A stretch of DNA of 64,000 bases from a candidate division KSB1 bacterium. GTDB taxonomy: Bacteria; Zhuqueibacterota; Zhuqueibacteria; JANLFK01; Oleimicrobiaceae. The translations under genes were made by a program, and so were the position numbers. The stretch is taken from contig JAPDPR010000003.1 of assembly GCA_034506335.1 (NCBI GenBank), positions 1-64,000 of the forward strand. The letters run 5' to 3'. Position 1 is the first letter of the stretch. Each line of letters begins with the position of its first letter. Shown in pieces: positions 1-8,888 of this stretch. The notes beneath the pieces are model-generated. The model was not told the DNA's origin and did not search any database. It was given only the letters and a program-made list of their open reading frames with translations.

Positions 1-64
1 ATGTAGCCAACGGGGCGCTGAAAAGCAAGGTGTTTTGGCAGGAGCAGGCGGGCATAAATAGTGC

Positions 65-93
65 TTGCCGGTGAGCGTGATTTTCCCTATATT
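65..93 (+). promoter_or_regulatory. Sigma-70-like promoter for the DegT-family gene
   Basis: TTGCCG at 65-70 and TATATT at 88-93 are separated by exactly 17 bp. The predicted transcription start lies about 50 bp upstream of the gene at 157. The -10 is strong and the -35 moderate. The same 17-bp architecture recurs at six other places in the window, which raises confidence. The rest of bases 1-156 shows no gene I can support. Confidence 0.6.
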
Positions 94-156
94 TGACGCC
101 GACCCATTCTTCAGGCGGACTTTGACTGTGACACAACAATAGAGAGGAGCGGGTGT

Positions 157-1380
157 ATGGCAAAGTTGGCATTGCACGGTGGCGCACCTGTGCGCGAGAA
201 GCCTTTCCCCAAATGGCCGGTATGGGGTGACGAAGAGATCGCCAACCTGACGGAAGTGGTGAAAAGCGGGAAGTGGGGCTCTCTGGCAGGGACCAAGGTA
301 AAGGAATTTGAGCAAAAGTTTGCCGACTACCAGCAGGCGCGGTTCGGCATCTGCGTGAACAGTGGGACCACCGCCTTGCGCATTGCTTTGATGGCTGCCG
401 GGGTGGAGAGCGGCCAGGAGGTGTTGGTGCCCAACTATACGTTCATCGCCTCGGCCACGGCGGTGCTGGAGGCGGGAGCAATTCCGGTGTTCGTGGATGT
501 GGAGCCGGATACGTACAACATGGATCCCGAGGTTCTGGAGCAGCACGTGACGCCCCGCACGGCGGCACTGATGCCGGTGCACTTTGCCGGTCGCCCGGCT
601 GACATGGACAGGATTATGGCCTTTGCCCAGAAACATGCGCTGAAAGTGGTGGAGGACGCCTGCCAAGCGTGGGGCTCCGAATGGGACGGCCGCCGCGTGG
701 GGGCCATAGGCGATGCAGGCGCGTTTAGCTTCCAATCGTCCAAGAATATCAATGCCGGCGAAGGGGGGATCATCACCACCAACGACCCGGAGATCGACAA
801 AATGGCGCGGGCCCATGCCAACTGCGGCCGCAGCGCGGACGGGCAATGGTACGAGCACTTCTACTATGGCGGCAACTTCCGGATGACCGAGTTCCAAGCC
901 GCCGTCCTCTTGGCGCAGCTGGGCCGTTTGGACGAGCTCCAGGCCATTCGACATGAGAACGCCGCCTACTTGGACGAAAAGCTGAGCACAATCCCCGGCG
1001 TTGAACCCTTGGCTAACCCGACAAAGGCCACGCGGCAGTCCCATCACCTCTATATCTTCCGCTACAAGAAAGAAGAGTTTGCGGGGGCGCCAAAGGCGCG
1101 CTTCATCGAGGCGCTCCGCAAAGAAGGGATACCCTGCAGCCCTGGCTATTCCTTGCCCCTCAACAGGCAGCCGGTGTTCTTGCGCAAGTCATTCGGGCCG
1201 CGAGGCAAAACCGTACCTCTGCCGGTGGAGTACAGCGCGGTGCACACGCCCGTGACCGAGCGCGCATGCTACGAAGAGGCGGTGTGGTTCACCCAAAACA
1301 TGCTGTTGGGAACCAGGGACGACATGGCTGACATCGTCGAAGCGATCGCAAAGATTAAAGAACACGCGCGCGAGCTGTAG
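157..1380 (+). CDS. DegT/DnrJ/EryC1/StrS family PLP-dependent aminotransferase
   Basis: This 407-residue protein is a complete sugar-type aminotransferase (fold-type I PLP enzyme), the family that transaminates nucleotide-linked keto-sugars or related ketones. The SSKNINAGEGG stretch carries the expected PLP-binding lysine, about K196. An SGTTALRIAL motif near residue 70 and VEDACQAWGS near residue 168 (PLP-ring-stacking and aspartate region) are also typical. The opening LALHGGAPVR resembles AHBA-synthase-like and oxidoreductase-associated members rather than classical ArnB or WecE. The start ATG follows AGAGGAGCGGGTGT, a good ribosome-binding site. No sugar-biosynthesis genes flank it, so the substrate is unknown. 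It has its own upstream promoter and appears monocistronic. Confidence 0.9.
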   Translation: MAKLALHGGAPVREKPFPKWPVWGDEEIANLTEVVKSGKWGSLAGTKVKEFEQKFADYQQARFGICVNSGTTALRIALMAAGVESGQEVLVPNYTFIASATAVLEAGAIPVFVDVEPDTYNMDPEVLEQHVTPRTAALMPVHFAGRPADMDRIMAFAQKHALKVVEDACQAWGSEWDGRRVGAIGDAGAFSFQSSKNINAGEGGIITTNDPEIDKMARAHANCGRSADGQWYEHFYYGGNFRMTEFQAAVLLAQLGRLDELQAIRHENAAYLDEKLSTIPGVEPLANPTKATRQSHHLYIFRYKKEEFAGAPKARFIEALRKEGIPCSPGYSLPLNRQPVFLRKSFGPRGKTVPLPVEYSAVHTPVTERACYEEAVWFTQNMLLGTRDDMADIVEAIAKIKEHAREL

Positions 1381-1389
1381 CGTTTGCCA

Positions 1390-1428
1390 CGCGGGGGTTC
1401 GGCCGTGATCTCCTGACCGGCCCCCGCG
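1390..1428 (+). terminator. Weak hairpin after the aminotransferase gene
   Basis: CGCGGGGG (1390-1397) can pair with CCCCCGCG (1421-1428) across a 23-nt loop, just after the stop codon at 1380. No immediate U-run follows; the nearest T-rich stretch begins at about 1442. It may act as a processing or Rho-assisted end rather than a strict intrinsic terminator. The remaining bases to about 1600 hold no clear promoter or small gene. Confidence 0.35.
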
Positions 1429-1601
1429 GCTTCCCCCACGATTTTCTGCGTTTGTTACAAAACCTTTTTTCCGCAATGGGGGTCTCTGCATGTAAGAAAA
1501 TCCGACAATCGGAAGAGTCGCGGTGTATGGTCAGGAGGGATGGGCCCGCTGTTCCACGCAACTAGGGTGGGGCTGTGGGCTTTTCTTTGAGGATGGCCGG
1601 T

Positions 1602-4600
1602 ATGGATCGCAGAGCACTCGCATGGAGGGGACTTGTCCTTGCTGCGTGCATATGGACGGTAGGAGCCGCTGCGCAGCAGATTCGTTTTACTGACATCACT
1701 GAGGCGAAGAACGTCAAAGGGTACCTGGTCAACGGGGTGTCGGTCTATGGGCACGGTGTAGCTATGGCCGACGTAACCGGTGACGGGTTGCCAGAGATCT
1801 ATGTATCGCAGGCAAATGAAGGGACCTCGTCCTACCCCGAGGTGTTCTATGTCAGCGTGCGGAACGCCGCCTACACCGAGGAGGCGTCGCGACGGGGATT
1901 GCGGGACTCATACGGTATTGGCAGTCACGGTGTGGTGTTCTTTGACCTCGACAACGATGACGATTGGGACGTGTACAACGGCAACACCACTGCCCGCAAT
2001 CGTCTGTACCGTAACAGAGGCAACGGTTTCTTCGATGACATCACCGTGTCGGCGGGCTTGCGTGACTGGCCGTACAGCACCAGGGGCGTGGTGGCGTTCG
2101 ACGCCAACAAGGACGGGTATATGGATCTGTACTGCGTTGGTGCAGGACTGCCCGACAACCAGGCGGAGCCGAACGAGTTTTACATAAACCAGAAGAATGG
2201 GACGTTCCAACTCGTGGACTGGGGACTGAGAAATGTAACCCAGGACGGGTTTGGGCAGCAGGGGGTCACGGCAGCAGACGTTGACAATGACGGAGACATC
2301 GACATCTACATCTGTCGTCGCGATAACACGCATGACGGTAAGTGGGGCAGTCCCTGCAATCTCCTTTTTATTAACAACGGCGACAACACATTCAGCGAGC
2401 AGGCCGGTGAGCGTGGCGTGCGGGGGGCGTTCTGGAACGATGGGGCCACCTTCGTGGACTATGACAACGACGGGGACCTTGACCTGTTTGTGATTGGGCA
2501 GAGCAAGTACCTGGGCAAAGTGTATGTCTACCGGAATCGCGGAGACGGCTACTTCGAAGACGTGACTAACACGCTCAATCTCGCCGGAAGGGGGTACACG
2601 GTTTTGCCGATAGATGCCGATAATGATGGCGACATCGACCTCTACATTCCGCAGCATTTCGGCAGTACGGATTCTCCCAATCGGGCGATTTTCTACCGCA
2701 ACGATGGCGGCAGGTTTGTTGCCCTTTCGAGCACGGGTGCCGAAATCTACTCCTATGACCCCCGCGGTGGTGCGGTTGCAGACGTTGATGATGACGGGGA
2801 TTTGGACATCTATTTCGCGGACGCCAACAAGGCCGCCGACGCGCGCTACTGGAACCGCCTGCTGCGCAACGATACCCAAACCAGTAATAAGTGGCTCAAG
2901 GTCTACGGGCGTGGGCCGAAGGGCGACAAAGGGGGCATTGGCACCAAGGTGTGGGTATTCGATAAAGGGTATTGCGATAGCCTCAATCACCTGGTAGGCT
3001 ACAGGCAGATGATGAGCGCTTACGGCTATCTTTGTCAGGACGACTATGTTCTCCACTTCGGCCTGGGGCAGCGCGACTCGGTCGATGTCAAAGTTGTGCT
3101 TCTTGACGGCACAACCCTCCGTGCCCGTAGCGTCCCAGCAAATACCAAGTTATACTTTTCAAAACCCGCGCAACTGGCGATGGTGGACGGCAATGGGCAA
3201 CAGGGCCCGGGCAACGTAGCATTGCCGGCTCCGTTGCGCGTGAAGGTAACCGACCAATACGGGAAGAATGTCGTGGGGGCCCAGGTGACTTTCACGGTAG
3301 TCACGGGCAACGGGCGCTTTCTGGAGCAGCAGCCAGTGTCCACAGATCGTCTCGGCGTGGCCAGTACGCACTTTGTCATGGGAAGTGTGGGGCTCACCCA
3401 GAGCGTCCGGGCAACCTGCGCCGATGTGCCGGGGGCGACGGTGGACTTTACGGCCTCGATCTCGCCCCACCGCGTGGCCGGCAAAGTGCGCTACCCAAAC
3501 GGCACTATACCGCCAGTGGCGACCTTCACCGCCTTTAAGACATCTTATCCCGATGAGGTCATGACCCAGAGCTCGCCGGGCTGTGGGTATAGCAGTGGGA
3601 GTTACTGGATCCAGTGCGAGAACTTTCCCCATACATGGACCCCGGGCGAGACGTTACGGGTAGAGGTGCGCGATGGTGGCGTGGGTCGCGGGAGCGCTTC
3701 AGTAGTGTTCTCCAGCGCCGCTGTGGACTCACTCAACTTGGTCATTTCCGTTTTTACGCGGCAGATCACAGTGGCGACAAACCCACCAGGCTTGCAACTA
3801 AGAGTGGATGGTCAACTGTATTTGGCACCGCAAACCTTCACGTGGATTGAAGGGTCGTCCCACACGGTCGAGGCCCCCTCACCATTAGCCGGCGGTCCAG
3901 GGACTCGGTACGTGTTCGGCACGTGGAGCGACGGGGGTGGCCAGAGTCATTCCATCATCGTGCCTGCCCATGACTACAGTATTACTGCCCAGTACGAGAC
4001 CCAGTATGAGCTGACAGTCGTCTCCGCCTATGGGGCGCCCTACGGAGGGGGGTGGTACCCGGCTGGAAGTTCGGTGACATTCGGCGTGACCTCCCCAGAC
4101 ACCACTACACCGGGCACCAGGCGCTTGTTCCAAGGGTGGGAGGGGAGCGGCCAGGGCTCGTACAGCGGGCCCAATGCTGTCGCCACAGTAGTGATGAGCA
4201 ACCCCATCTCTGAACAGGCAAACTGGCAGACACAGTACCGTTTGTGGGTTTTTTCCGCCTATGGTTCCCCCACGGGCCAAGGGTGGTACAACGCAGGAGC
4301 GACCGCGCGATTCGGCGTCACCTCCCCGGAGGTGCATGGCGCTACCCGGTACGTGTTCAGCGGATGGAAGGGCGACTTTTCGGGAAGCGGCCCGGTGGAT
4401 TCCTTGCGCATGGATGGGCCGAAAAGTATTACCGCCTCCTGGGTCACGGAGCACCTTCTAACCGTCTTGACCCCCTATGGTACAGCCTTCGGCCAGGGGT
4501 GGTATCGGCAGGGAAGCACCGCCACTTTCGGAGTGGCCCCCAGTGTGGTTGGGTTGAATGGAGGGACTCGTCTTGTTTTTGCGCGCTGGACAGGAGAGGG

Positions 4601-6908
4601 CCAGGGGGCCTACACGGGTGCCGACACCACAGCAAGCGTGGTGATGTTCAATCCAGTCACAGAGAGGGCCCAATGGACCAGGCAGTACCGACTCACCACT
4701 GCAGTAAGTCCGCCAGAGGGAGGCACCATGGTCCCCCAGCCGCCAGGTCTGTGGTGTGATAGCTTGGCGGTGGTGGCGTTGAGTGCCGTGCCGAATAGCA
4801 CGGGGGGCTACACGTTTGCCGGCTGGTCAGGTGCACTCTCAGGGACGGCTAACCCGGCTTCGCTCACTATGAACGGGCCGAAGAGCGTGACAGCCAACTT
4901 CACTCCGCCTGGTCACGTGCGCGTGACCACCGAGCCCAGTGGTCTGAGTGTCGTCGTAGACGGCGTCACTTACAACGCCCCTTGTGACTTCGACTGGCCC
5001 ATAGGTTCGACGCACAGCATTGGGGTGGTTTCACCCCAACCTGGCGCGCAAGGGGTACGGTATGTATTCTCCTCGTGGAGTGACGGCGGGCAGCAGAACC
5101 ATACCGTTGTGGTCACCGGTGGTGCTCTTTATGCCGCCCGATTTGGCACGGAGTATTTCCTGAGCTTAAGCACGACTCCACAGGAAGGGGGGACGCTGGT
5201 GCCGGCCCCGCCGGGCGGCTGGTATGCGCAGGGAGCCACTGTGGTGCTTACTGCTACGCCCGCCCCAGGCTTCGTCTGGGGAGGTTGGGCCGGCGACTTG
5301 GTAGGAATGCCAAATCCGGCCACAGTAGTCATGAGCCGCCCTCTGTCGGCCACCGCCACCTTTCTCACCGTTAGGCAGATTGTCGTCGCCTCTGTCCCAG
5401 AGGGACGCCAGATCGTGGTTGACGGGATTCCATATGAGGCCCCTCAGACTTTTTCCTGGCCTACAGGGAGCAGACACACTTTGGCGGCACCATCGCCGCA
5501 GAGCATCGGTGCGGGCCGGCGGTATCGCTTCTACTCGTGGAGCGACGGCGGTGAGCAGACTCACGAGGTTGTGGTGGATAACACCACCAGCTACACGGCC
5601 GTCTTTGGCGTGGAGTGTTTCTTGGCTACACAGGCAAACCCACCGCAGGGTGGGGACGTGGTGCCTGCCCCACCCGGCGAATGGTACCCAGAGGGAAGCC
5701 AGGTGGAGGTGCGGGCCTCTGCTGATGGGACGCGCGGATACTCGTTCTGGGGGTGGTCCGGCGACCTGCGGGGTACGCAGAACCCAGCGTTGGTAGGTGT
5801 CGACGCGCCTAAGCAGGTGCGCGCGAACTTTGGGCTCGGTTCGTATGCCCCCCCCATACTGCTTTACAGTTACCCGCGCCCTGGATCGGTAGGGGCACCA
5901 AGAAACGCCACCGTCTTCCTTGGTATTCAGGCACGCTCGGGTGGCATTGATCCCAGCACGCTGCAAGTTGAGGTGGAAGGGAGCACTGTGCTGTCAGGGG
6001 GCGTTGACCAGACCGGAGGACGAGCCTCGATGCTCTTGGTTGGCGATACCTATACAGTCGCTTTTCACCCGGCAACGCCATACCGGTCCAACGGGCATGT
6101 CACCGTGCGGGTGGAATGCGAAGACCTGGGGTATCATCTGGGCAGGTTGGATACCAGCTTTGCCTTTGCCACTTGTCGGGATACGGCCTTTGTCATGCTG
6201 AGACAGACCGTAGACCAAATGGGCGGCACCCTGTCGTTAGAGCACACGGGCATACAAGTGCTAATTCCGGAAGGCGCCCTTACCGCGCCGACGCCGTTGG
6301 AAATTGGATTCATCTGGGACCCCCCTGCCCTGCCATCAAACGTGAAAGCCGTGGACCTTTTCCACTACCTCGGGCCCGATGGCCTGACTTTCGCCGACTC
6401 GGTAACGGTGGGAATCGAGTACAGTTGGGACACCCTTGGCTGGGCAGGGGTGACGCGGCCCGTCGACATTCCCTGCTATCGCTATAGTAGCCGGGAGGGA
6501 GCTTGGACACGGGTTCCGGTGTACGATGCCAACGACCATGAGCTCTTCGTGCGCCTCAAGGAATTCTGCTACCTTACTCTGGCCACAGAGAAGACGGAGG
6601 TTGCTCAGACCTTAGACGCGGCCGTGCCGCAGTGCCTTGCCCTCTTGCCAAACTACCCAAATCCATTCAACCCTGTGACGGTCCTGGAGTACCACGTTCC
6701 CACCTCAGGCCTGGTACAGTTGGGGGTGTACAACGTCAGAGGCCAGCTTGTTGCTACCTTGTGTGACCGGCCGCACCAGCCGGGTGTGTACCGGGTGGCC
6801 TGGGACGGGCGAGACGCGTCGGGGCAGCCGGTGGCCAGCGGCGTGTACGTGGCGGTGCTCAGACACGAAGGGGAGGTGCGGAGAATAAAACTGCTATTGG
6901 CCAAATAG
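1602..6908 (+). CDS. Giant secreted VCBS/FG-GAP, ASPIC-UnbV and InlB-repeat protein with C-terminal sorting tail
   Basis: About 1768 residues, exported by an N-terminal signal peptide (MDRRALAWRG then a hydrophobic stretch ending AAAQQ). Residues 50-400 hold seven Asp-rich FG-GAP/VCBS calcium-binding repeats of the DxDxDGDxD type. Next come an ASPIC/UnbV-like domain (about 430-517), a Big-1-like Ig domain (540-620), at least six InlB/Flg_new-type repeats (GGWYPAGSSV...FxGW) interleaved with three PEGA-like blocks ending in WSDGG, a ZU5-like stretch near 1540, and a C-terminal tail with YPNPFNP, GQLVATL and DASGQPVASGVY. That tail resembles type IX or FlgD-Ig sorting domains of FCB bacteria. 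ATG 1602 is preferred over GTG 1575 and ATG 1593 because GAGG at 1589-1592 is well spaced. Likely a surface adhesin or matrix protein; the ligand is unknown. Confidence 0.88.
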   Translation: MDRRALAWRGLVLAACIWTVGAAAQQIRFTDITEAKNVKGYLVNGVSVYGHGVAMADVTGDGLPEIYVSQANEGTSSYPEVFYVSVRNAAYTEEASRRGLRDSYGIGSHGVVFFDLDNDDDWDVYNGNTTARNRLYRNRGNGFFDDITVSAGLRDWPYSTRGVVAFDANKDGYMDLYCVGAGLPDNQAEPNEFYINQKNGTFQLVDWGLRNVTQDGFGQQGVTAADVDNDGDIDIYICRRDNTHDGKWGSPCNLLFINNGDNTFSEQAGERGVRGAFWNDGATFVDYDNDGDLDLFVIGQSKYLGKVYVYRNRGDGYFEDVTNTLNLAGRGYTVLPIDADNDGDIDLYIPQHFGSTDSPNRAIFYRNDGGRFVALSSTGAEIYSYDPRGGAVADVDDDGDLDIYFADANKAADARYWNRLLRNDTQTSNKWLKVYGRGPKGDKGGIGTKVWVFDKGYCDSLNHLVGYRQMMSAYGYLCQDDYVLHFGLGQRDSVDVKVVLLDGTTLRARSVPANTKLYFSKPAQLAMVDGNGQQGPGNVALPAPLRVKVTDQYGKNVVGAQVTFTVVTGNGRFLEQQPVSTDRLGVASTHFVMGSVGLTQSVRATCADVPGATVDFTASISPHRVAGKVRYPNGTIPPVATFTAFKTSYPDEVMTQSSPGCGYSSGSYWIQCENFPHTWTPGETLRVEVRDGGVGRGSASVVFSSAAVDSLNLVISVFTRQITVATNPPGLQLRVDGQLYLAPQTFTWIEGSSHTVEAPSPLAGGPGTRYVFGTWSDGGGQSHSIIVPAHDYSITAQYETQYELTVVSAYGAPYGGGWYPAGSSVTFGVTSPDTTTPGTRRLFQGWEGSGQGSYSGPNAVATVVMSNPISEQANWQTQYRLWVFSAYGSPTGQGWYNAGATARFGVTSPEVHGATRYVFSGWKGDFSGSGPVDSLRMDGPKSITASWVTEHLLTVLTPYGTAFGQGWYRQGSTATFGVAPSVVGLNGGTRLVFARWTGEGQGAYTGADTTASVVMFNPVTERAQWTRQYRLTTAVSPPEGGTMVPQPPGLWCDSLAVVALSAVPNSTGGYTFAGWSGALSGTANPASLTMNGPKSVTANFTPPGHVRVTTEPSGLSVVVDGVTYNAPCDFDWPIGSTHSIGVVSPQPGAQGVRYVFSSWSDGGQQNHTVVVTGGALYAARFGTEYFLSLSTTPQEGGTLVPAPPGGWYAQGATVVLTATPAPGFVWGGWAGDLVGMPNPATVVMSRPLSATATFLTVRQIVVASVPEGRQIVVDGIPYEAPQTFSWPTGSRHTLAAPSPQSIGAGRRYRFYSWSDGGEQTHEVVVDNTTSYTAVFGVECFLATQANPPQGGDVVPAPPGEWYPEGSQVEVRASADGTRGYSFWGWSGDLRGTQNPALVGVDAPKQVRANFGLGSYAPPILLYSYPRPGSVGAPRNATVFLGIQARSGGIDPSTLQVEVEGSTVLSGGVDQTGGRASMLLVGDTYTVAFHPATPYRSNGHVTVRVECEDLGYHLGRLDTSFAFATCRDTAFVMLRQTVDQMGGTLSLEHTGIQVLIPEGALTAPTPLEIGFIWDPPALPSNVKAVDLFHYLGPDGLTFADSVTVGIEYSWDTLGWAGVTRPVDIPCYRYSSREGAWTRVPVYDANDHELFVRLKEFCYLTLATEKTEVAQTLDAAVPQCLALLPNYPNPFNPVTVLEYHVPTSGLVQLGVYNVRGQLVATLCDRPHQPGVYRVAWDGRDASGQPVASGVYVAVLRHEGEVRRIKLLLAK

Positions 6909-7426
6909 CCCTGCTGGCTAAGGGATGCTGGCGGCCGCACCCCTGTGGCGCCCAACTATGGCGTGCGAATTAAGGCATGTAGAATATTTAGACATATCGC
7001 AACCTTGACAGAGATTCGCATTCTTCCGGCCGCCTTTCTTCCAAAAAATCCGCTTGACTTCTTTCGGAATTGTTGTAAATTTCCACAGCATTTTTCGGAT
7101 AGGCCGCTGTGCGAAAGGAGTCAGTAGGATACCCACCCGAGAAGTGGCATAAGTGCTCCATCGCCGCGCGGCGTGTCTCCATTTGAGAAAGAGTCCGATA
7201 TTTGCACATGTCGCGGGGCCTGCGCGGCGATTCAGCTGCGGGGGCCATAAAGGGCGCGACCGCCACGAGGAAAGGACCGAAACCGATGGACCTTCGTGAC
7301 TTTGAAGGGGAACATCGGGGGGCGGTTGCAAAGGGGGCCGTTTGGACCCGGAGGAGCAAGGAAGGGCAGATCGGCCAGCCTCACAGGCTCTGGGTAGCCG
7401 TCGCGATGAAGGGAGGTGGAAGGGTC
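6909..7426. other. Long non-coding leader/intergenic region (about 520 bp)
   Basis: No convincing gene separates the giant surface protein from the AgmX-like gene. The first 200 bp are AT-richer than the surroundings and hold a possible weak promoter (TTGACT 7054-7059, 16-bp spacer, TAAATT 7076-7081). From about 7200 the sequence becomes very G-rich on the + strand. An in-frame alternative start for the downstream gene exists at ATG 7286, preceded by AGGAAAGGA. No tRNA-like fold or known riboswitch consensus was recognised. Confidence 0.4.
7054..7081 (+). promoter_or_regulatory. Possible weak sigma-70-like promoter
   Basis: TTGACT at 7054-7059 and TAAATT at 7076-7081 are spaced 16 bp in an AT-rich patch about 345 bp upstream of the proposed AgmX-like start. 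The 16-bp spacing and imperfect -10 make it weaker than the other promoters here. If used, it gives a long untranslated leader or supports the upstream start at 7286. Confidence 0.3.
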
Positions 7427-8173
7427 ATGGTGCGTCACGCGGGGAAATGGTGTGTTGTAGTCGGCTGCGTGGCCGCAGTGCTGGCGCTGCGCTTGGGCCA
7501 GGGAGAAAAGAGCCCCGAACCCCAACGCCCAGCTGTGAGTGCGTGGGATTCGCTTGTGGTGGCAGGCGGAGGTCAAGAGGGTGAGCGCGAAGAACAGAGA
7601 TTCGCAGGTACCTCTCATACTAGGGAGTGTGCGCCAACGCCACAAGGGAGTGAGAGCGTAGTTACTACTCCGCCCACTGGTAAAGAGAGTACGCTGCGCG
7701 GTTCTCAGCTCGCTCAGGCACCGGAGGAGTGCGGTAGTTCTGGTTCTCGTGCCGTGGCAACGAATTGGCTCGACCTCGCGCGGAATGGCGAATTGGAGCT
7801 CATGGAAGAGACCCGAGAAGGGAAGGCGCAAGAGTACAAGGGGAGCACTGCGGCGGCGGCAGTGCTGGACCTTCGCTCCCCGCTCTATGTAGCCGAGGTG
7901 TTGGCTCGCCACAACGGGGAGATCCAGGAGTGTTACCGTCAACGGGTAAAGATCAACCCCATGTTGGAGGGCTCGTTGGACCTGCGCTTTGTGGTCTCGC
8001 CAGAAGGGAACGTCAGCAGCGTGACCGTCATAGCTTCTACGCTGGGTGATGAGGAGTTGGAGCGAGCCCTTGTCAACTGCATGCTCAGCTGGAGCGATTT
8101 TGGACGGTGCCCGGCAGGCACTCCTCCTCGCACCTATCGCCAACGTTACACATTTGGCGTGGAAAACAAGTAG
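7427..8173 (+). CDS. Membrane-anchored protein with AgmX/PglI (TonB-like) C-terminal domain
   Basis: About 248 residues: one N-terminal membrane segment (WCVVVGCVAAVLALRLG), then a polar, low-complexity periplasmic linker of about 140 residues, then a C-terminal domain with IQECYRQRV, GSLDLRFVVSPEGNV and NCMLSWSDFG. These match the AgmX/PglI C-terminal family, which is TonB-C-like and occurs in gliding or energy-transducing envelope proteins. The paired cysteines of that family (ECY and NCM) are both present. The start is uncertain: ATG 7427 follows GGAGG at 7412-7416; ATG 7406 has no good site; ATG 7286 follows AGGAAAGGA and would add about 47 cytoplasmic residues. No ExbB/ExbD neighbours exist, so an energy-coupling role is only inferred. 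Confidence 0.75.
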   Translation: MVRHAGKWCVVVGCVAAVLALRLGQGEKSPEPQRPAVSAWDSLVVAGGGQEGEREEQRFAGTSHTRECAPTPQGSESVVTTPPTGKESTLRGSQLAQAPEECGSSGSRAVATNWLDLARNGELELMEETREGKAQEYKGSTAAAAVLDLRSPLYVAEVLARHNGEIQECYRQRVKINPMLEGSLDLRFVVSPEGNVSSVTVIASTLGDEELERALVNCMLSWSDFGRCPAGTPPRTYRQRYTFGVENK

Positions 8174-8200
8174 CTCCGTCGACTCTCACGGATCGTCCTC

Positions 8201-8228
8201 GGCGGGCACAGGTGTGCTCGCCTTTTTT
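8201..8228 (+). terminator. Strong intrinsic terminator after the AgmX-like gene
   Basis: GGCGGGCAC (8201-8209) pairs with GTGCTCGCC (8214-8222), one G-U pair included, across an AGGT loop. Six Ts follow immediately (8223-8228). This is a textbook Rho-independent terminator and cleanly separates the upstream gene from the promoter at 8255. Confidence 0.85.
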
Positions 8229-8254
8229 CTTGCCCTTCGAGCACCGTTTTTTGC

Positions 8255-8283
8255 TTGCAAAAAAGGGGAAAATGGGCTATATT
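8255..8283 (+). promoter_or_regulatory. Sigma-70-like promoter for the receiver/TPM gene group
   Basis: TTGCAA (8255-8260) and TATATT (8278-8283) with a 17-bp spacer lie just after the terminator. The leader to the ATG at 8381 is about 90 nt and contains no obvious riboswitch. Confidence 0.6.
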
Positions 8284-8380
8284 CGGCAGAGGCGTGAAAA
8301 ACGCATCTAAACCAGGCATGTGTCGGTGGACTGGGACAGGATGTGAGGCGACGAGATCGGAGTGAGGTGGGGAGAAGGCT

Positions 8381-8857
8381 ATGACTGCGACCACTAACAT
8401 CCTCATAGTTGACGACGAGCAGGACATCCTGGATGTCCTACCGCAGGTAATGAAGCGGTGGGGCTACAATCCGATAGTGGCCAAAGACGGTAGGGAAGGC
8501 TTGCAGAAGTATCAGGAGTACCCTATCGACGCAGTGGTCACGGACATGAAGATGCCGGAGATGGACGGGTTGCAGTTGCTCAAAGAGATCATGAGCCTGG
8601 ACCGACATGCGGTGGTCATCCTGTTGACGGCTTACCCTTCGCTTGATTCAGCGATCCGGGCGATGCGCGAAGGGGCCTACGATTACCTTGTGAAACCCGT
8701 GAACTTGGAGGAACTCAAGCTCAGGATTGAGCGCGGTCTTGAACGCAAGAGCCAGCTCAAGGCCATCCCCATGCTGAGGGGGCTGAACTGGGCGCTTATC
8801 GTCAGCATTCCGTTGTGGCTCATCCTAGGCATAATCCTGGCCAAGCTCTTGCGTTGA
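8381..8857 (+). CDS. Orphan response-regulator receiver domain with a C-terminal membrane anchor
   Basis: This 158-residue protein has a full CheY-like receiver: acidic pair in IVDDEQD near residue 10, phospho-acceptor aspartate about D55 in VVTDMKMP, the threonine of ILLTAYPS and the lysine of YLVKPVN. No DNA-binding or enzymatic output domain follows. Instead the C-terminus is a hydrophobic segment (LIVSIPLWLILGIILAKLL), predicted to tether the receiver to the inner membrane. The start ATG follows GGTGGGGAGAAGGCT. No histidine kinase is adjacent. It may act as a phosphate sink or recruit partners at the membrane, but the function is not known. It is the first gene after the promoter at 8255. 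Confidence 0.88.
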   Translation: MTATTNILIVDDEQDILDVLPQVMKRWGYNPIVAKDGREGLQKYQEYPIDAVVTDMKMPEMDGLQLLKEIMSLDRHAVVILLTAYPSLDSAIRAMREGAYDYLVKPVNLEELKLRIERGLERKSQLKAIPMLRGLNWALIVSIPLWLILGIILAKLLR

Positions 8858-8888
8858 GGCATGAGGGCATCTTAGGGACCTGCTTCTC

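Noticed and set aside
1-156. Possible 3' end of a preceding gene (ATG TAG at the window edge)
   Set aside because: Too little sequence to show a reading frame; a promoter occupies part of the region.
1908-3056. 382-residue open frame on the minus strand
   Set aside because: It mirrors the VCBS-repeat region of the giant + strand gene. Long antisense frames are expected in GC-rich, Asp-rich coding DNA, and there is no recognisable domain or ribosome site.
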